A stretch of DNA of 64,000 bases, from contig JBNJGB010000033.1 in assembly GCA_051747385.1 (NCBI GenBank), positions 1 to 64,000 of the forward strand, given 5' to 3'. The notes beneath the pieces were generated by a model. That model was given only the letters and a program-made list of their open reading frames with translations. It was not told the DNA's origin and ran no database searches. The stretch comes from JBNJGB01 sp051747385 (GTDB lineage: Bacteria > Myxococcota_A > UBA9042 > PHBI01 > JACKFB01). Below are positions 13,098 to 20,635 of the stretch, in pieces (position 1 is the first letter of the stretch; each line of letters opens with the position of its first letter). The position numbers were made by a program, and so were the translations under genes.

Positions 13098-13294
13098 TCC
13101 AGCGCCTGCGTCTACGTGACGAAAGGCACGCGCACCCTTACGCTCTCGGCATGAACGGAGCGGCCCGCTCGGCGTCCGAGACCCTGCCATCGCCCCTGGC
13201 CGACCGCATCCGGGTCACGGGTCAGCCACGATCGTGGGCGATCGAGCCCACGACGACCGCTCGGGCACCGGCCCAACGTCCGGTAATCCGTCTT

Positions 13295-13822
13295 GTGATA
13301 ACCAGCAGCCTCGCCGTCTGCGTCGCCGCGATGTGCACCTGCACCCCAGCCCGGCAGTGGTACGCCATGAAGCCCATGACGGCGGGGGCCGCCGGCCCGC
13401 GTGTCGTCGTCGGGGACGACGCCTTCGAGCCGGCTCCGCGCTGCCTGTGCCCGGCGCGGCGAGGGGGCGGCTCCGGAGAGCAGCGCCGGGGCGGCGGCGC
13501 GGGCGAGGCGCGACGCGGCGGCGGCGGTGCGGGCGAAGCGCGCCGGGGCGGCGGCGCGGGCGAGGCACGACGCGGTGGGGGCGGTGCGGGCGAAGCGCGC
13601 AGGGGCGGCGGCGCGGGCGAGGCACGACGCGGTGGAGGCGCCGGCGAGGCACGACGCGGCGGGGGCGCGGGCGAGGCGCGACGTGGCGGCGGGGGCGCGG
13701 GCGAGAGCCGAAGCGGGGGCGGCGGCGCGGAGCCTCTCTACTGCTCCCGCGCATCGAGCTGCGACCGGGTGCTCTTGAAGGACGGCTCGACGGCGCCCGT
13801 CCAGTGGACGAGGGAGAGATAG
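13295..13822 (+). CDS. Probable lipoprotein with Gly/Arg/Ala/Glu tandem repeats
   Basis: 176 residues from a GTG start. The opening is hydrophobic and ends in VAAMCTC, a possible lipobox, then ARQWYAMKPM and VVVGDDAFEPAPRCLC. From about 13459 to 13733 the protein consists of roughly ten RRGGG(G)AGEA units of 9 or 10 residues. It ends LYCSRASSCDRVLL. The stop is 1 base before the ATG of the next lipoprotein, which suggests translational coupling and supports this frame. The DNA repeat keeps three other frames open, and no good ribosome site precedes the GTG, so coding status is uncertain. Confidence 0.45.
   Translation: MITSSLAVCVAAMCTCTPARQWYAMKPMTAGAAGPRVVVGDDAFEPAPRCLCPARRGGGSGEQRRGGGAGEARRGGGGAGEARRGGGAGEARRGGGGAGEARRGGGAGEARRGGGAGEARRGGGAGEARRGGGGAGESRSGGGGAEPLYCSRASSCDRVLLKDGSTAPVQWTRER
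13459..13733. repeat. GC-rich minisatellite of 27- or 30-bp units
   Basis: About ten copies of a unit around GGCGAGGC-CGACGCGG-CGGCGG, alternating between 27 and 30 bp so that reading frame is kept. Most copies differ by a few bases. It lies inside the probable lipoprotein at 13295-13822. Copy number is likely to vary between strains. Confidence 0.8.
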
Positions 13823-13823
13823 G

Positions 13824-14351
13824 ATGGCGGCGATTCGACTCGCGGCGGGTATGATCGCGCTCGGCGCAGCGCTCACCGGGTGCGCGCCGACCCTGCTGAA
13901 GCCCGAGCCGACGCTTCACAACATCACGGACCCCCAGGGCGGAGACCGGGTCACCTTCGACTGGAAGGACCACTACTCGCCGTCCCTGTCCGACATCCCT
14001 CCCGGCGACCTCGTCGACGGCTGGAGCGACGAGCACGGGTTCGTCTCGCAGTGGCGGGGCCTCAAACATCGCCACTGCGGCACGCCGGTCGAGGTCGTGA
14101 GCAGCACCGGCGAGGTCGTCCACGGCCGCCTGCTCGTCATGGGCCACCGCGAAAACGGGCGCGGTCCCGCCGGACGCGGCGACTACCGGGTGAAGGTCGC
14201 CGACCGCTTCATCGACCAGACCTCGGGCGGGCGCACCGCCGTCCAGTACGAGTCCTACGTGGCCGACGACACCGAGTACTACGCGTGGATCCTCTGGATG
14301 CGCCAGGAGCCGTTCTTCGGGCCCGACCACGAGTGCAACCAGGACACATGA
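13824..14351 (+). CDS. Lipoprotein, tandem paralogue 1
   Basis: 175 residues. Residues 1-20 are a lipoprotein signal with the lipobox LTGC (Cys20), followed by APTLLKPEPTLHN. The middle (SLSDIPPGDLVDGWSDEHG) and the C-terminal half (TPVEVVSSTGEVVHGRL, DYRVKVADRFIDQT, YYAWILWMRQEPFFG) are shared with the next gene. Residues 88-175 are identical to it, and so is the DNA through 25 bases beyond the stop. I recognise no family. The ribosome site is GAGGGAGAG. A periplasm-facing outer-membrane lipoprotein is the likely location. Confidence 0.75.
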   Translation: MAAIRLAAGMIALGAALTGCAPTLLKPEPTLHNITDPQGGDRVTFDWKDHYSPSLSDIPPGDLVDGWSDEHGFVSQWRGLKHRHCGTPVEVVSSTGEVVHGRLLVMGHRENGRGPAGRGDYRVKVADRFIDQTSGGRTAVQYESYVADDTEYYAWILWMRQEPFFGPDHECNQDT

Positions 14352-14376
14352 GCCGGCTCGCGCGCTCGTCGCCGCG
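14085..14376 (+). repeat. 292-bp perfect direct repeat, copy 1 (copy 2 at 14717-15008)
   Basis: By direct comparison, 14085-14376 and 14717-15008 match base for base with an offset of 632. The repeat covers the 3' half of each lipoprotein gene and the first 25 bases after the stop, whereas the 5' halves are clearly diverged. That pattern indicates gene conversion or a recent partial duplication. Confidence 0.9.
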
Positions 14377-14470
14377 TGCCTCGTCCCGGATGCGGTGACG
14401 CGGCGCCGCGCCGCGTGGGCGCTCGAAGAATGGCTCGACGGTGCCGTCGAGCGGACAAAGGAGCGAGGGA

Positions 14471-14983
14471 ATGCCGATGGTTCGTTACGCTTGCCTGCTC
14501 GGGCTCGGCCTCCTGCTCGCGGGATGCGGGCCCACCCTGCTGAAGCCCGACGCGGAGCTCCACAACGTCAGGAGCCCCGAGGGCTGGGCCTGGCAGCGCG
14601 ACTACTCGCTCGCGCTGTCGGAGATCCCTCCCGGCGAGCTCGTCGCCGCGTGGAGCGAGCGCCACGGCCTCGTCGAGCACGGGGGACCGACCGGGATGCG
14701 CACCCACTGCGGCGACCCGGTCGAGGTCGTGAGCAGCACCGGCGAGGTCGTCCACGGCCGCCTGCTCGTCATGGGCCACCGCGAAAACGGGCGCGGTCCC
14801 GCCGGACGCGGCGACTACCGGGTGAAGGTCGCCGACCGCTTCATCGACCAGACCTCGGGCGGGCGCACCGCCGTCCAGTACGAGTCCTACGTGGCCGACG
14901 ACACCGAGTACTACGCGTGGATCCTCTGGATGCGCCAGGAGCCGTTCTTCGGGCCCGACCACGAGTGCAACCAGGACACATGA
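14471..14983 (+). CDS. Lipoprotein, tandem paralogue 2
   Basis: 170 residues from 14471; an in-frame ATG at 14477 is also possible, with GGAG upstream. The signal ends in LLAGC (Cys19), then GPTLLKPDAELHN parallels paralogue 1. Only the first half differs, and it lacks the segment around FDWKDHYS. The second half (83-170) is identical. Downstream, 15009-15328 contains no gene that I can support, only a short inverted repeat near 15139-15156. Confidence 0.75.
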   Translation: MPMVRYACLLGLGLLLAGCGPTLLKPDAELHNVRSPEGWAWQRDYSLALSEIPPGELVAAWSERHGLVEHGGPTGMRTHCGDPVEVVSSTGEVVHGRLLVMGHRENGRGPAGRGDYRVKVADRFIDQTSGGRTAVQYESYVADDTEYYAWILWMRQEPFFGPDHECNQDT

Positions 14984-15008
14984 GCCGGCTCGCGCGCTCG
15001 TCGCCGCG
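14717..15008 (+). repeat. 292-bp perfect direct repeat, copy 2
   Basis: Second copy of the block described at 14085-14376. Both copies end at the same point after GCCGCG and then diverge at once. Confidence 0.9.
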
Positions 15009-15328
15009 GGATCGAGTCTACCGACTTCCGGCTTCGTGGGCGGCTGGGGTCGAGGGAGGATGCGCGTACGGCCCGCTCCGGCGCCACCTGGGCCACCGGG
15101 AGCCGATCCGGGGCGCGGTCTGGCCATCGGCCACCTGACGAGCCAGGTGACGGGCGGAATGACCGCCGCCCGCGTCACCGCCCGGACCACCACGCTGCGC
15201 CCGGCCCGCATCCGAACCCCGCTGACGAAGAAGGCGCGGCCACCTGCCGATCACCGGGGCATCGTCACAGCGATGCGCGGCGCGTGGCTACCACTCGTCC
15301 CCACGCGCTCCCGCGCGTCGTCGGCCGC

Positions 15329-15871
15329 CTATCCCTCGCCGATCTCGTCGTCGAGATCCTGGTGGCAGGACGGGCAGATCCCGTGGGTCACCTCTACGCC
15401 GGCGTTCTGCCGGACGTAGGTCTCGAGGCTCTTCCAGTACCCCTCGTCATCGCGCACCCGCTTACACCAGGCGCAGACGGGGAGCAGCCCCCGCAGCGTC
15501 TCGACCTGCTCGAGGGCGTCCTCGAGCTCCCCGATGACTTCGTTGCGGCGCTGAAGCTCCCGCTTCAAGCGGAGGAGCAGGTACACGACGAGGCCGAAGA
15601 AGCCGAACCGGAGCGTGGCATTCCAGATGCGGGTGAGGGGGAGATCATACGGGTCGGCCACGAACCAGGCCGCCGCCGACGCCACGGCCATCGCCCAGCC
15701 CACGCGCGGGCCGACGCGCCAGGCCGCCCACGCGATGCCCGGGATGTAGAAGAGGGACAGGCCGATGAAGCGACCCGTCAGGCGGTCCAACGCGGTGACG
15801 GCGAGAAGGTAGAGCACGGCGGCCGCCAACACGAGCGCGCGCTGGCGCGTCTGGTCGGAGGAGGGAGTCAC
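15329..15871 (-). CDS. Membrane protein with a cytoplasmic CxxC...CxxC motif domain
   Basis: 180 residues. Four or five membrane helices fill residues 11-100. A short coiled coil (RELQRRNEVIGELEDALEQVETL) leads into LLPVCAWCKRVRDDEGYW and HGICPSCH, with cysteines at 133, 136, 166 and 169. This GLLPIC-x-WCK...GYW...HGICP-x-C module is common at the ends of PAS, response-regulator and sensor proteins, and the paired CxxC suggests a zinc or redox site. The membrane part resembles MASE/DUF4118-type sensory regions. No kinase or cyclase domain follows. It stands alone, pointing away from the lipoproteins. Confidence 0.65.
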   Translation of the reverse strand: MTPSSDQTRQRALVLAAAVLYLLAVTALDRLTGRFIGLSLFYIPGIAWAAWRVGPRVGWAMAVASAAAWFVADPYDLPLTRIWNATLRFGFFGLVVYLLLRLKRELQRRNEVIGELEDALEQVETLRGLLPVCAWCKRVRDDEGYWKSLETYVRQNAGVEVTHGICPSCHQDLDDEIGEG

Positions 15872-15954
15872 GAGGCCATCATCCGATCTCCTGTGTAGGC
15901 GTCAATCGGGCCACGGCGCCCGCGCTTCGCACGGGCCCGCCGCGTGGGGGGCGG

Positions 15955-17340
15955 TCATGGGCGGCCGCCTCCGGTCGTCGTCCCGTGCCTCCGGCGCAGG
16001 CGCTCCAGCTTCTCGGCCCGGCTCTCACCGGGCGGGGCATGGCGCTCCGCGTGCTCGTACGCGTCGATGGCGGCGGCCATCTCGCCGCGGCGGGCCAGGT
16101 CGCCGCCGAGCCAGCGGTAGAAGTCGAAGCGGGCGGTCGACGCGTGCACCGCTCCCCACAGCGCCAGGGCCGCGAGGCCGCCGGCCACCGCCCGGTCCAG
16201 GGCCGATCGGACCCCGGCGCGTGCGAAGGCGTGGAGGCTGAGCACGACCAGCCCGATCGACGACGCCACACCGGCGGTCTCCGCTCCGGGCAGGTCCAGC
16301 CAGGTGCCCAGCGCGGCGAAGCCCCAGGCCACCCCTACGATGGCCGCGCCGGTCGCTATCCAGGCGCTCCCCCGCGGCGCGCGGCGCACCAGCGGGACCA
16401 CGAGCAGAGGCGCCACCCGACGGCGCAGGCGATCGACGGCGACGAGCGGCGCCTCCAACCACCGGGCGGGGAGGAGGAAGACGGCCGCCAGGAGCAGGGC
16501 GTACACGCTGAACCAGCCGATCTTCAGGCCCAGCCACTCGGCGCCGGCGTGGAAGGCGACGGCGGACAACAGCGCCACCCAGCGCAGGCACGCGGCGAGG
16601 CGGCCGCCGCCCTCCCCGTCCCCGGCGAGGAGGCGGGCGACGTACCCGAGCGCGATGGAGACCTGCAGGGCCACGGTGCCCCAGGCGAGGAGCGGCCAGA
16701 GCTGCTCCAGCCCCAGGCCGAGGGCGCCGGCGAGGGCCTCCATCTCCTGCATCCCGTCCCGGGCCCCGACCAGACGGCGGATCACCGCGCCCCCGTGCCA
16801 CCGCGGATCGATCTTGGCGACGGCCGTGAAGGTGTAGACGAGCGCCATGGTCGCGCCCACGAGCTGGACGCCCCAGGCCGTCGCCGCGGGCGGGGGCCCG
16901 CTCCGGCCCGGTGGCGCGACGGCGCGCCCGAGGCTCGGAGCCGGGGCCAGGGCGAGGCCCGCCAGCACCCACGACAAGAGGTAGTGGTGCTGGTAGCTGT
17001 CCAGCTGGCTCATGGCCCAGGACCAGGTGTAGAGGAGCGCGAGCAGCCCGGTCGCCCACCTCCCCGCGGCGCCGAGCGCGACGAGCGCGGCCAGGAGCCC
17101 CACGACCACCATCAGGCCGACGTACAGGCCGGGGCTCGGCAGCGGCTGCAGCGCGTCGAGCCAGGCGAAGTGCGCGACGTTGAAGCCGCCCGCTCCGTAG
17201 CGCCCCCCGTGCGGCATCATCAGGAGCCAGGCGTCGAAGGCCAGCAGGCCGCAGACGAGCCTCCGCAGGAGGAACACCCGCGCCAGGGCGAGAGGCTGGA
17301 ACCAGGTCTGCTCCCAGGCGCTCACGACGCATGCGCTCAC
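15955..17340 (-). CDS. HTTM-domain (vitamin K-dependent carboxylase-like) membrane protein
   Basis: 461 residues. The GTG at 17340 overlaps the stop of the upstream gene (GTGA); a second GTG lies five codons in. About ten hydrophobic helices fill residues 15-410. The block AWLDALQPLPSPGLYVGLM and the pattern YTWSWAMSQLDSYQHHYLL match HTTM-domain proteins, related to gamma-glutamyl carboxylase and sporulation-delaying SdpB. The KIDPRWHGG and AWEQTWFQPLALARVFLLR stretches fit the same family. The C-terminal tail is soluble and TPR-like (AAAIDAYEHAERHAPPGESR). It is coupled to the small membrane protein upstream, so the two probably form one complex. Substrate unknown. Confidence 0.65.
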   Translation of the reverse strand: MSACVVSAWEQTWFQPLALARVFLLRRLVCGLLAFDAWLLMMPHGGRYGAGGFNVAHFAWLDALQPLPSPGLYVGLMVVVGLLAALVALGAAGRWATGLLALLYTWSWAMSQLDSYQHHYLLSWVLAGLALAPAPSLGRAVAPPGRSGPPPAATAWGVQLVGATMALVYTFTAVAKIDPRWHGGAVIRRLVGARDGMQEMEALAGALGLGLEQLWPLLAWGTVALQVSIALGYVARLLAGDGEGGGRLAACLRWVALLSAVAFHAGAEWLGLKIGWFSVYALLLAAVFLLPARWLEAPLVAVDRLRRRVAPLLVVPLVRRAPRGSAWIATGAAIVGVAWGFAALGTWLDLPGAETAGVASSIGLVVLSLHAFARAGVRSALDRAVAGGLAALALWGAVHASTARFDFYRWLGGDLARRGEMAAAIDAYEHAERHAPPGESRAEKLERLRRRHGTTTGGGRP

Positions 17341-17786
17341 GACGCCCCCTCCGCCTCGCCGGCGCACTCCACGTCGACGGGATTCGGGTCCGCGCGCTCG
17401 CCCTGCGGCGTGACACACCGCCAGCGCAGGTGCACCGAGGCCACCTCCGCCCGATCACAACGCCACGTGACGAAGCGCTCGACCACGTCGGGGCGGGCCA
17501 TCCGGAGCCCGCTGACCCAGCCCGCCTGCATCTCCGCGTACGGCTCCACGCTCCTGGCCGGGGCGTCCGGCCCCTCGGCGGTACGCTCCCACACGCCGAC
17601 CCCGCAGCGCTTCATCCGGTAGGCGGAGAACATGCGCCAGGCGAAACGCTCGTCCTCCTTGTCCTCTCCGACGTAGTAGGAGGCCGGCACCGCGACGTGG
17701 AGGCCCAGCCAGGCCGCGATCGCCAGGTGCGCACCCCACCTGCGCCACCGACTCGCGACCCTGGACTCGTGTCCCCGGTCCATCAC
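17337..17786 (-). CDS. Small membrane-anchored partner of the HTTM protein
   Basis: 149 residues. One helix (about 20-38, HLAIAAWLGLHVAVPASYY) is followed by a soluble domain with ERFAWRMFSAYRMKRCGVGVWER and a Cys-containing end (TWRCDR, LRWRCVT). Proteins with an [RW]MF[ST] motif after one helix commonly accompany HTTM genes. The stop overlaps the HTTM start by 4 bases (GTGA), indicating translational coupling. Function unknown. Confidence 0.6.
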   Translation of the reverse strand: MMDRGHESRVASRWRRWGAHLAIAAWLGLHVAVPASYYVGEDKEDERFAWRMFSAYRMKRCGVGVWERTAEGPDAPARSVEPYAEMQAGWVSGLRMARPDVVERFVTWRCDRAEVASVHLRWRCVTPQGERADPNPVDVECAGEAEGAS

Positions 17787-18340
17787 GCCCCGCTCGTCGT
17801 CCTCCTCGTCCAGCTCCGATGTCCAAGCGCCCCCGGAGCCGAACTCCGAACAAGGGTCCCACCGGCTGTATTCCGGCGGACCCGCGGCTTGCGGCGACCG
17901 GACGCTCTTCGTCGAGCGGGGCCGACATCCAGTCGAGAAGCTGGCGGTGCCAGTCGTGGCCGGCGGGCGTCTCGCCTGTCAATTGATCCCAAGTCGCCGA
18001 GAGCCCGCGAGACGTGGTCGTGGACATGGACGAGGTCGGGCTCACCGGGCCCGGCGCTTCGCCCCCCACCGGGAGTGGGCTCCGGGCCGGGCCGCCTCGT
18101 GCCGCCGGGGCCGACGGGTCGGGGAGTGACCGCCGCGGACAGCGGTCGTACTGCATCTTCCCCATGTCCTCCGCGGCTTTGGAGCTCGGCGCCCTGGCGC
18201 GAGCCCTTCGGTGCTGGGGAGATGTGTATGATCGACAGGCGTCTCGCCCGCCAGAGGAGCCCCGGATGCGTCCGGAACTCCCGCACGAAGCCGGGTGATG
18301 TAGAGAACTCGATCACCCCGCCGGCCGCCCTCGGGTCCCC
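17787..18340. other. Intergenic region with a decayed start, no intact gene
   Basis: About 550 bases between divergent genes. At 18227-18232 there is a good -10 (TATGAT), followed by AGAGGAGCCCC and a ten-codon frame, ATG 18266 to TGA 18298, which looks like the truncated start of a lost gene. The remainder is GC-rich with open but unconvincing frames on both strands. Confidence 0.4.
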
Positions 18341-18370
18341 TTGGCCAGGGGAGGCGGCACCGTGTAGAAC
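18341..18370 (+). promoter_or_regulatory. Probable promoter for the GMC oxidoreductase operon, near-leaderless
   Basis: TTGGCC (18341-18346), an 18-base spacer, TAGAAC (18365-18370). The ATG at 18377 falls where transcription should start, and no Shine-Dalgarno sequence lies in between. Confidence 0.4.
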
Positions 18371-18376
18371 ACCTCC

Positions 18377-18814
18377 ATGGGCCTGCTGTCCTTCGAGCGC
18401 CGGTGGCTCCTGGCCGCCTTCGAGACCATCCTTCCGGGCGGGGTCGGGCCGATGCTTCCGGCGGACGTGGGAGAGCGGACGGCCGGCTTCGTGGACGAGC
18501 TCTTCGTCCGGGCGCCCACCGAGACGCTCGTCGGGGTCCGGGCGGCCCTGTGGCTGGTGACCCTGGGGCCGCTGCTCTGGCGCCTGAAGCTCCGCCCCTT
18601 CCATCGGCTGCGTCCGGCCGACCGCGTCGCCTTCCTCGAGGCCCTGGAGGGCAGCCGCGTCCATGCCCTGCGAGAGCTCCCGGCGTTGCTGAAGCTGCTC
18701 GCCTGCACGGCTCGCGCCGGCCTCCCGAGCACGCAGCGGGCGGCGGGGCAGGCGCGGCCGGACGCGACGCCGCCGGAGTGGGCGCGGGCGTCCGACCGGG
18801 GGGCGCGGTCGTGA
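18377..18814 (+). CDS. Small subunit-like protein preceding a GMC oxidoreductase
   Basis: 145 residues, mostly helical: ERRWLLAAFETILPGG at the start, then FVDELFVRAPTETLVGVRAALW and FLEALEGSRVHALRELPALLKLL. Size and position resemble the gluconate 2-dehydrogenase subunit 3 type proteins that precede GMC dehydrogenases, although no twin-arginine signal is present. Its stop overlaps the GTG of the oxidoreductase (GTGA), so the two are translationally coupled and probably form a complex. Confidence 0.55.
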   Translation: MGLLSFERRWLLAAFETILPGGVGPMLPADVGERTAGFVDELFVRAPTETLVGVRAALWLVTLGPLLWRLKLRPFHRLRPADRVAFLEALEGSRVHALRELPALLKLLACTARAGLPSTQRAAGQARPDATPPEWARASDRGARS

Positions 18815-20343
18815 GGGACGGGCTGGTCCAGGGGGAAGACGTCGCGGGCCGGAGCCGGGTCGAGGACGTGGCCGACGTGGTCGTGGTGGGCACCGGCGCC
18901 GGTGGGGCGGCGGCCGGCCGGGTCCTGGCCGCAGCGGGGCTGGACGTCGCGTTCGTCGAGGAGGGGCCGTGGGTGCCCGTCCACGAACGCCGCGCGGACG
19001 TCTGGAGCAGCTTCGGGGCCCAGTGGCGGGACCTCAGCTTCCAGGTGGCCAAGGGGCGCGCCTTCACCCCCATCCTCCAGGGGGCGTGCGTCGGCGGCTC
19101 CACGGCGATCTACGGCGCCATCGTCCACCGCATGCCCGAGGCGATCCACGACGTCTGGGTCCGCGAGCACGGCGTGGGCGAGGTCCTGTCCTACGACGCC
19201 CTGGAGCGGGCCTGGGACCGCCTCGACGAGGAGCTGTCCGTCGCGCCCACCCCGGAGGAGGTCTACGGCGGCAACAACGCCCTGATGCGACGCGGCTTGG
19301 AAGCCCTCGGCTGGAGCGGCGGCCCCACCCGGCGGGCGGTGGTCGGCTGCCAGGGCTCCACGCGCTGCAACCAGGGATGCCCCACCGGCCGCAAGCAGAG
19401 CATGGACCTCACCCTGGTCCCGCGGGCCATGGACGACGGGGCGCGCCTGTACGCCACGGCGCCGGTCGAGCGGATCCTGGTCGAGGGCGGCCGGGCCGTC
19501 GGGGTCCGAGCCCGCTTCCGGGGCGGCGCGGGGGGCCGGGGCGGACCGGAGCTCGTGGTCCGGGCCCGGCACGGGGTCGTCCTCGCAGCCGGTGCCATCC
19601 ACACGCCGCTCCTCCTCCGGACCGCCGGGGTCGGCGAGCGCTCGAAGCTGCTCGGTCGGGGCCTCCAGTGCCACCCGGGGACGTCGATCCTCGCCGCCTT
19701 CGACGAGCCCGTCGCCATGTGGCGGGGCGCGACCCAGGGCTACGAGACGACCCACTTCTGGGACGAGCGGATGAAGTTCGAGACCGTCGGCGTGCCCCTG
19801 GAGGTCGCCGGCACCCGCCTGCCCGGCTGGGGCGCCGACCTGTCGCGGGCCTTCGCCGAGCTGCCCCACATGGCCTCCTGGGGCGTGCAGGTCCGGGCCG
19901 AGGCGAAGGGGCGCGTCCGGCGCGGGTGGAGCGGCCGGGCGAGCATCCGCTACGAGATGACCCCGCGGGATGTGCACGACATGAAGCGGGGGCTCCGCCG
20001 CCTCGCCGAGCTGGCCTTCGCCGCCGGGGCGCGGGAGGTGCTGCCGGGGGTCCTGGGCCTCCCGGACCGGGTCGGGAGCCTCGCGGCGATGGACGCGATG
20101 TTCGACCTCCCGGACGATCCGCGCCTGCTGCACTGCATCTGCGCCCACCTCTTCGGGACCGCGACCCTGGGCCCGGACGATCGCCGCGGCGTCGTGGACC
20201 CGGAGGGCCGCTGCTGGGAGGTGGACGGCCTCTACGCCATGGACGCGTCCATCCTGCCGACGAACATGGGCGTCAACCCGGCCCACACCATCTCGGCGGT
20301 CGCCTGGCTCGCCGCCGAGCGCCTGGCCGAACGTCTGACATAG
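18811..20343 (+). CDS. GMC family FAD-dependent oxidoreductase
   Basis: 510 residues from a GTG that overlaps the upstream stop. Residues about 21-55 hold the Rossmann motif VVVGTGAGGAAAG followed by FVEEG for FAD ribose. GGSTAIYGAIVHRMPE is the GMC block around the FAD-binding loop. GCQGSTRCNQGCPTGRKQS is the Cys-rich insertion of the long-chain alcohol oxidase/cholesterol-oxidase-like branch. The C-terminal LYAMDASILPTNMGVNPAHTI contains the active-site His/Asn region. It oxidises an alcohol (sterol, long-chain alcohol or sugar); the electron acceptor may be the partner protein or a quinone. There is no signal peptide. Confidence 0.8.
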   Translation: MRDGLVQGEDVAGRSRVEDVADVVVVGTGAGGAAAGRVLAAAGLDVAFVEEGPWVPVHERRADVWSSFGAQWRDLSFQVAKGRAFTPILQGACVGGSTAIYGAIVHRMPEAIHDVWVREHGVGEVLSYDALERAWDRLDEELSVAPTPEEVYGGNNALMRRGLEALGWSGGPTRRAVVGCQGSTRCNQGCPTGRKQSMDLTLVPRAMDDGARLYATAPVERILVEGGRAVGVRARFRGGAGGRGGPELVVRARHGVVLAAGAIHTPLLLRTAGVGERSKLLGRGLQCHPGTSILAAFDEPVAMWRGATQGYETTHFWDERMKFETVGVPLEVAGTRLPGWGADLSRAFAELPHMASWGVQVRAEAKGRVRRGWSGRASIRYEMTPRDVHDMKRGLRRLAELAFAAGAREVLPGVLGLPDRVGSLAAMDAMFDLPDDPRLLHCICAHLFGTATLGPDDRRGVVDPEGRCWEVDGLYAMDASILPTNMGVNPAHTISAVAWLAAERLAERLT

Positions 20344-20422
20344 ACCACCGGACGCTCCACACGCATCCGCCCACCCCGCCACTCATCGCCCTCGCCAGGC
20401 CCCCGCCCGAGCCCGAGCTCGC

Positions 20423-20488
20423 CCTGTAACCGGCGTCGCTGCGCGCCGGCCCTCCGCCCTCGAGGCCTTCGGCCCGACCAGCAGCCAG
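20423..20488. repeat. Dispersed intergenic repeat, copy B (partner at 13032-13097)
   Basis: Twenty-three bases are identical with copy A, then a further 43 with substitutions. The surrounding stretch 20344-20635 has no gene. The last 80 bases contain the likely promoter region of the next lipoprotein (TACGAT at about 20597). Confidence 0.7.
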
Positions 20489-20635
20489 CCCATGATGCCG
20501 ACCCTCACCGCCCGGCTCGTCCGCGTCACGGTCCGGCCACGACCGGCTGCAATTCCACGTGTCGTGGGAAACGCGAAGCGTCGTCCCGCATTCTGCTACG
20601 ATGCCCGGACGATCGAGTCTCCCCGGGAGGTCCAC

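Noticed and set aside
13112..13876. Minus-strand Ala/Arg-rich frame across the minisatellite
   Set aside because: The composition is pure repeat shadow. The plus-strand frame has a possible lipobox and is coupled to the next gene.
18014..18298. 94-codon plus-strand frame before the GMC pair
   Set aside because: No ribosome site at its start and no conserved features. Only the last ten codons follow a good -10 and ribosome site, so I treat it as a relic.
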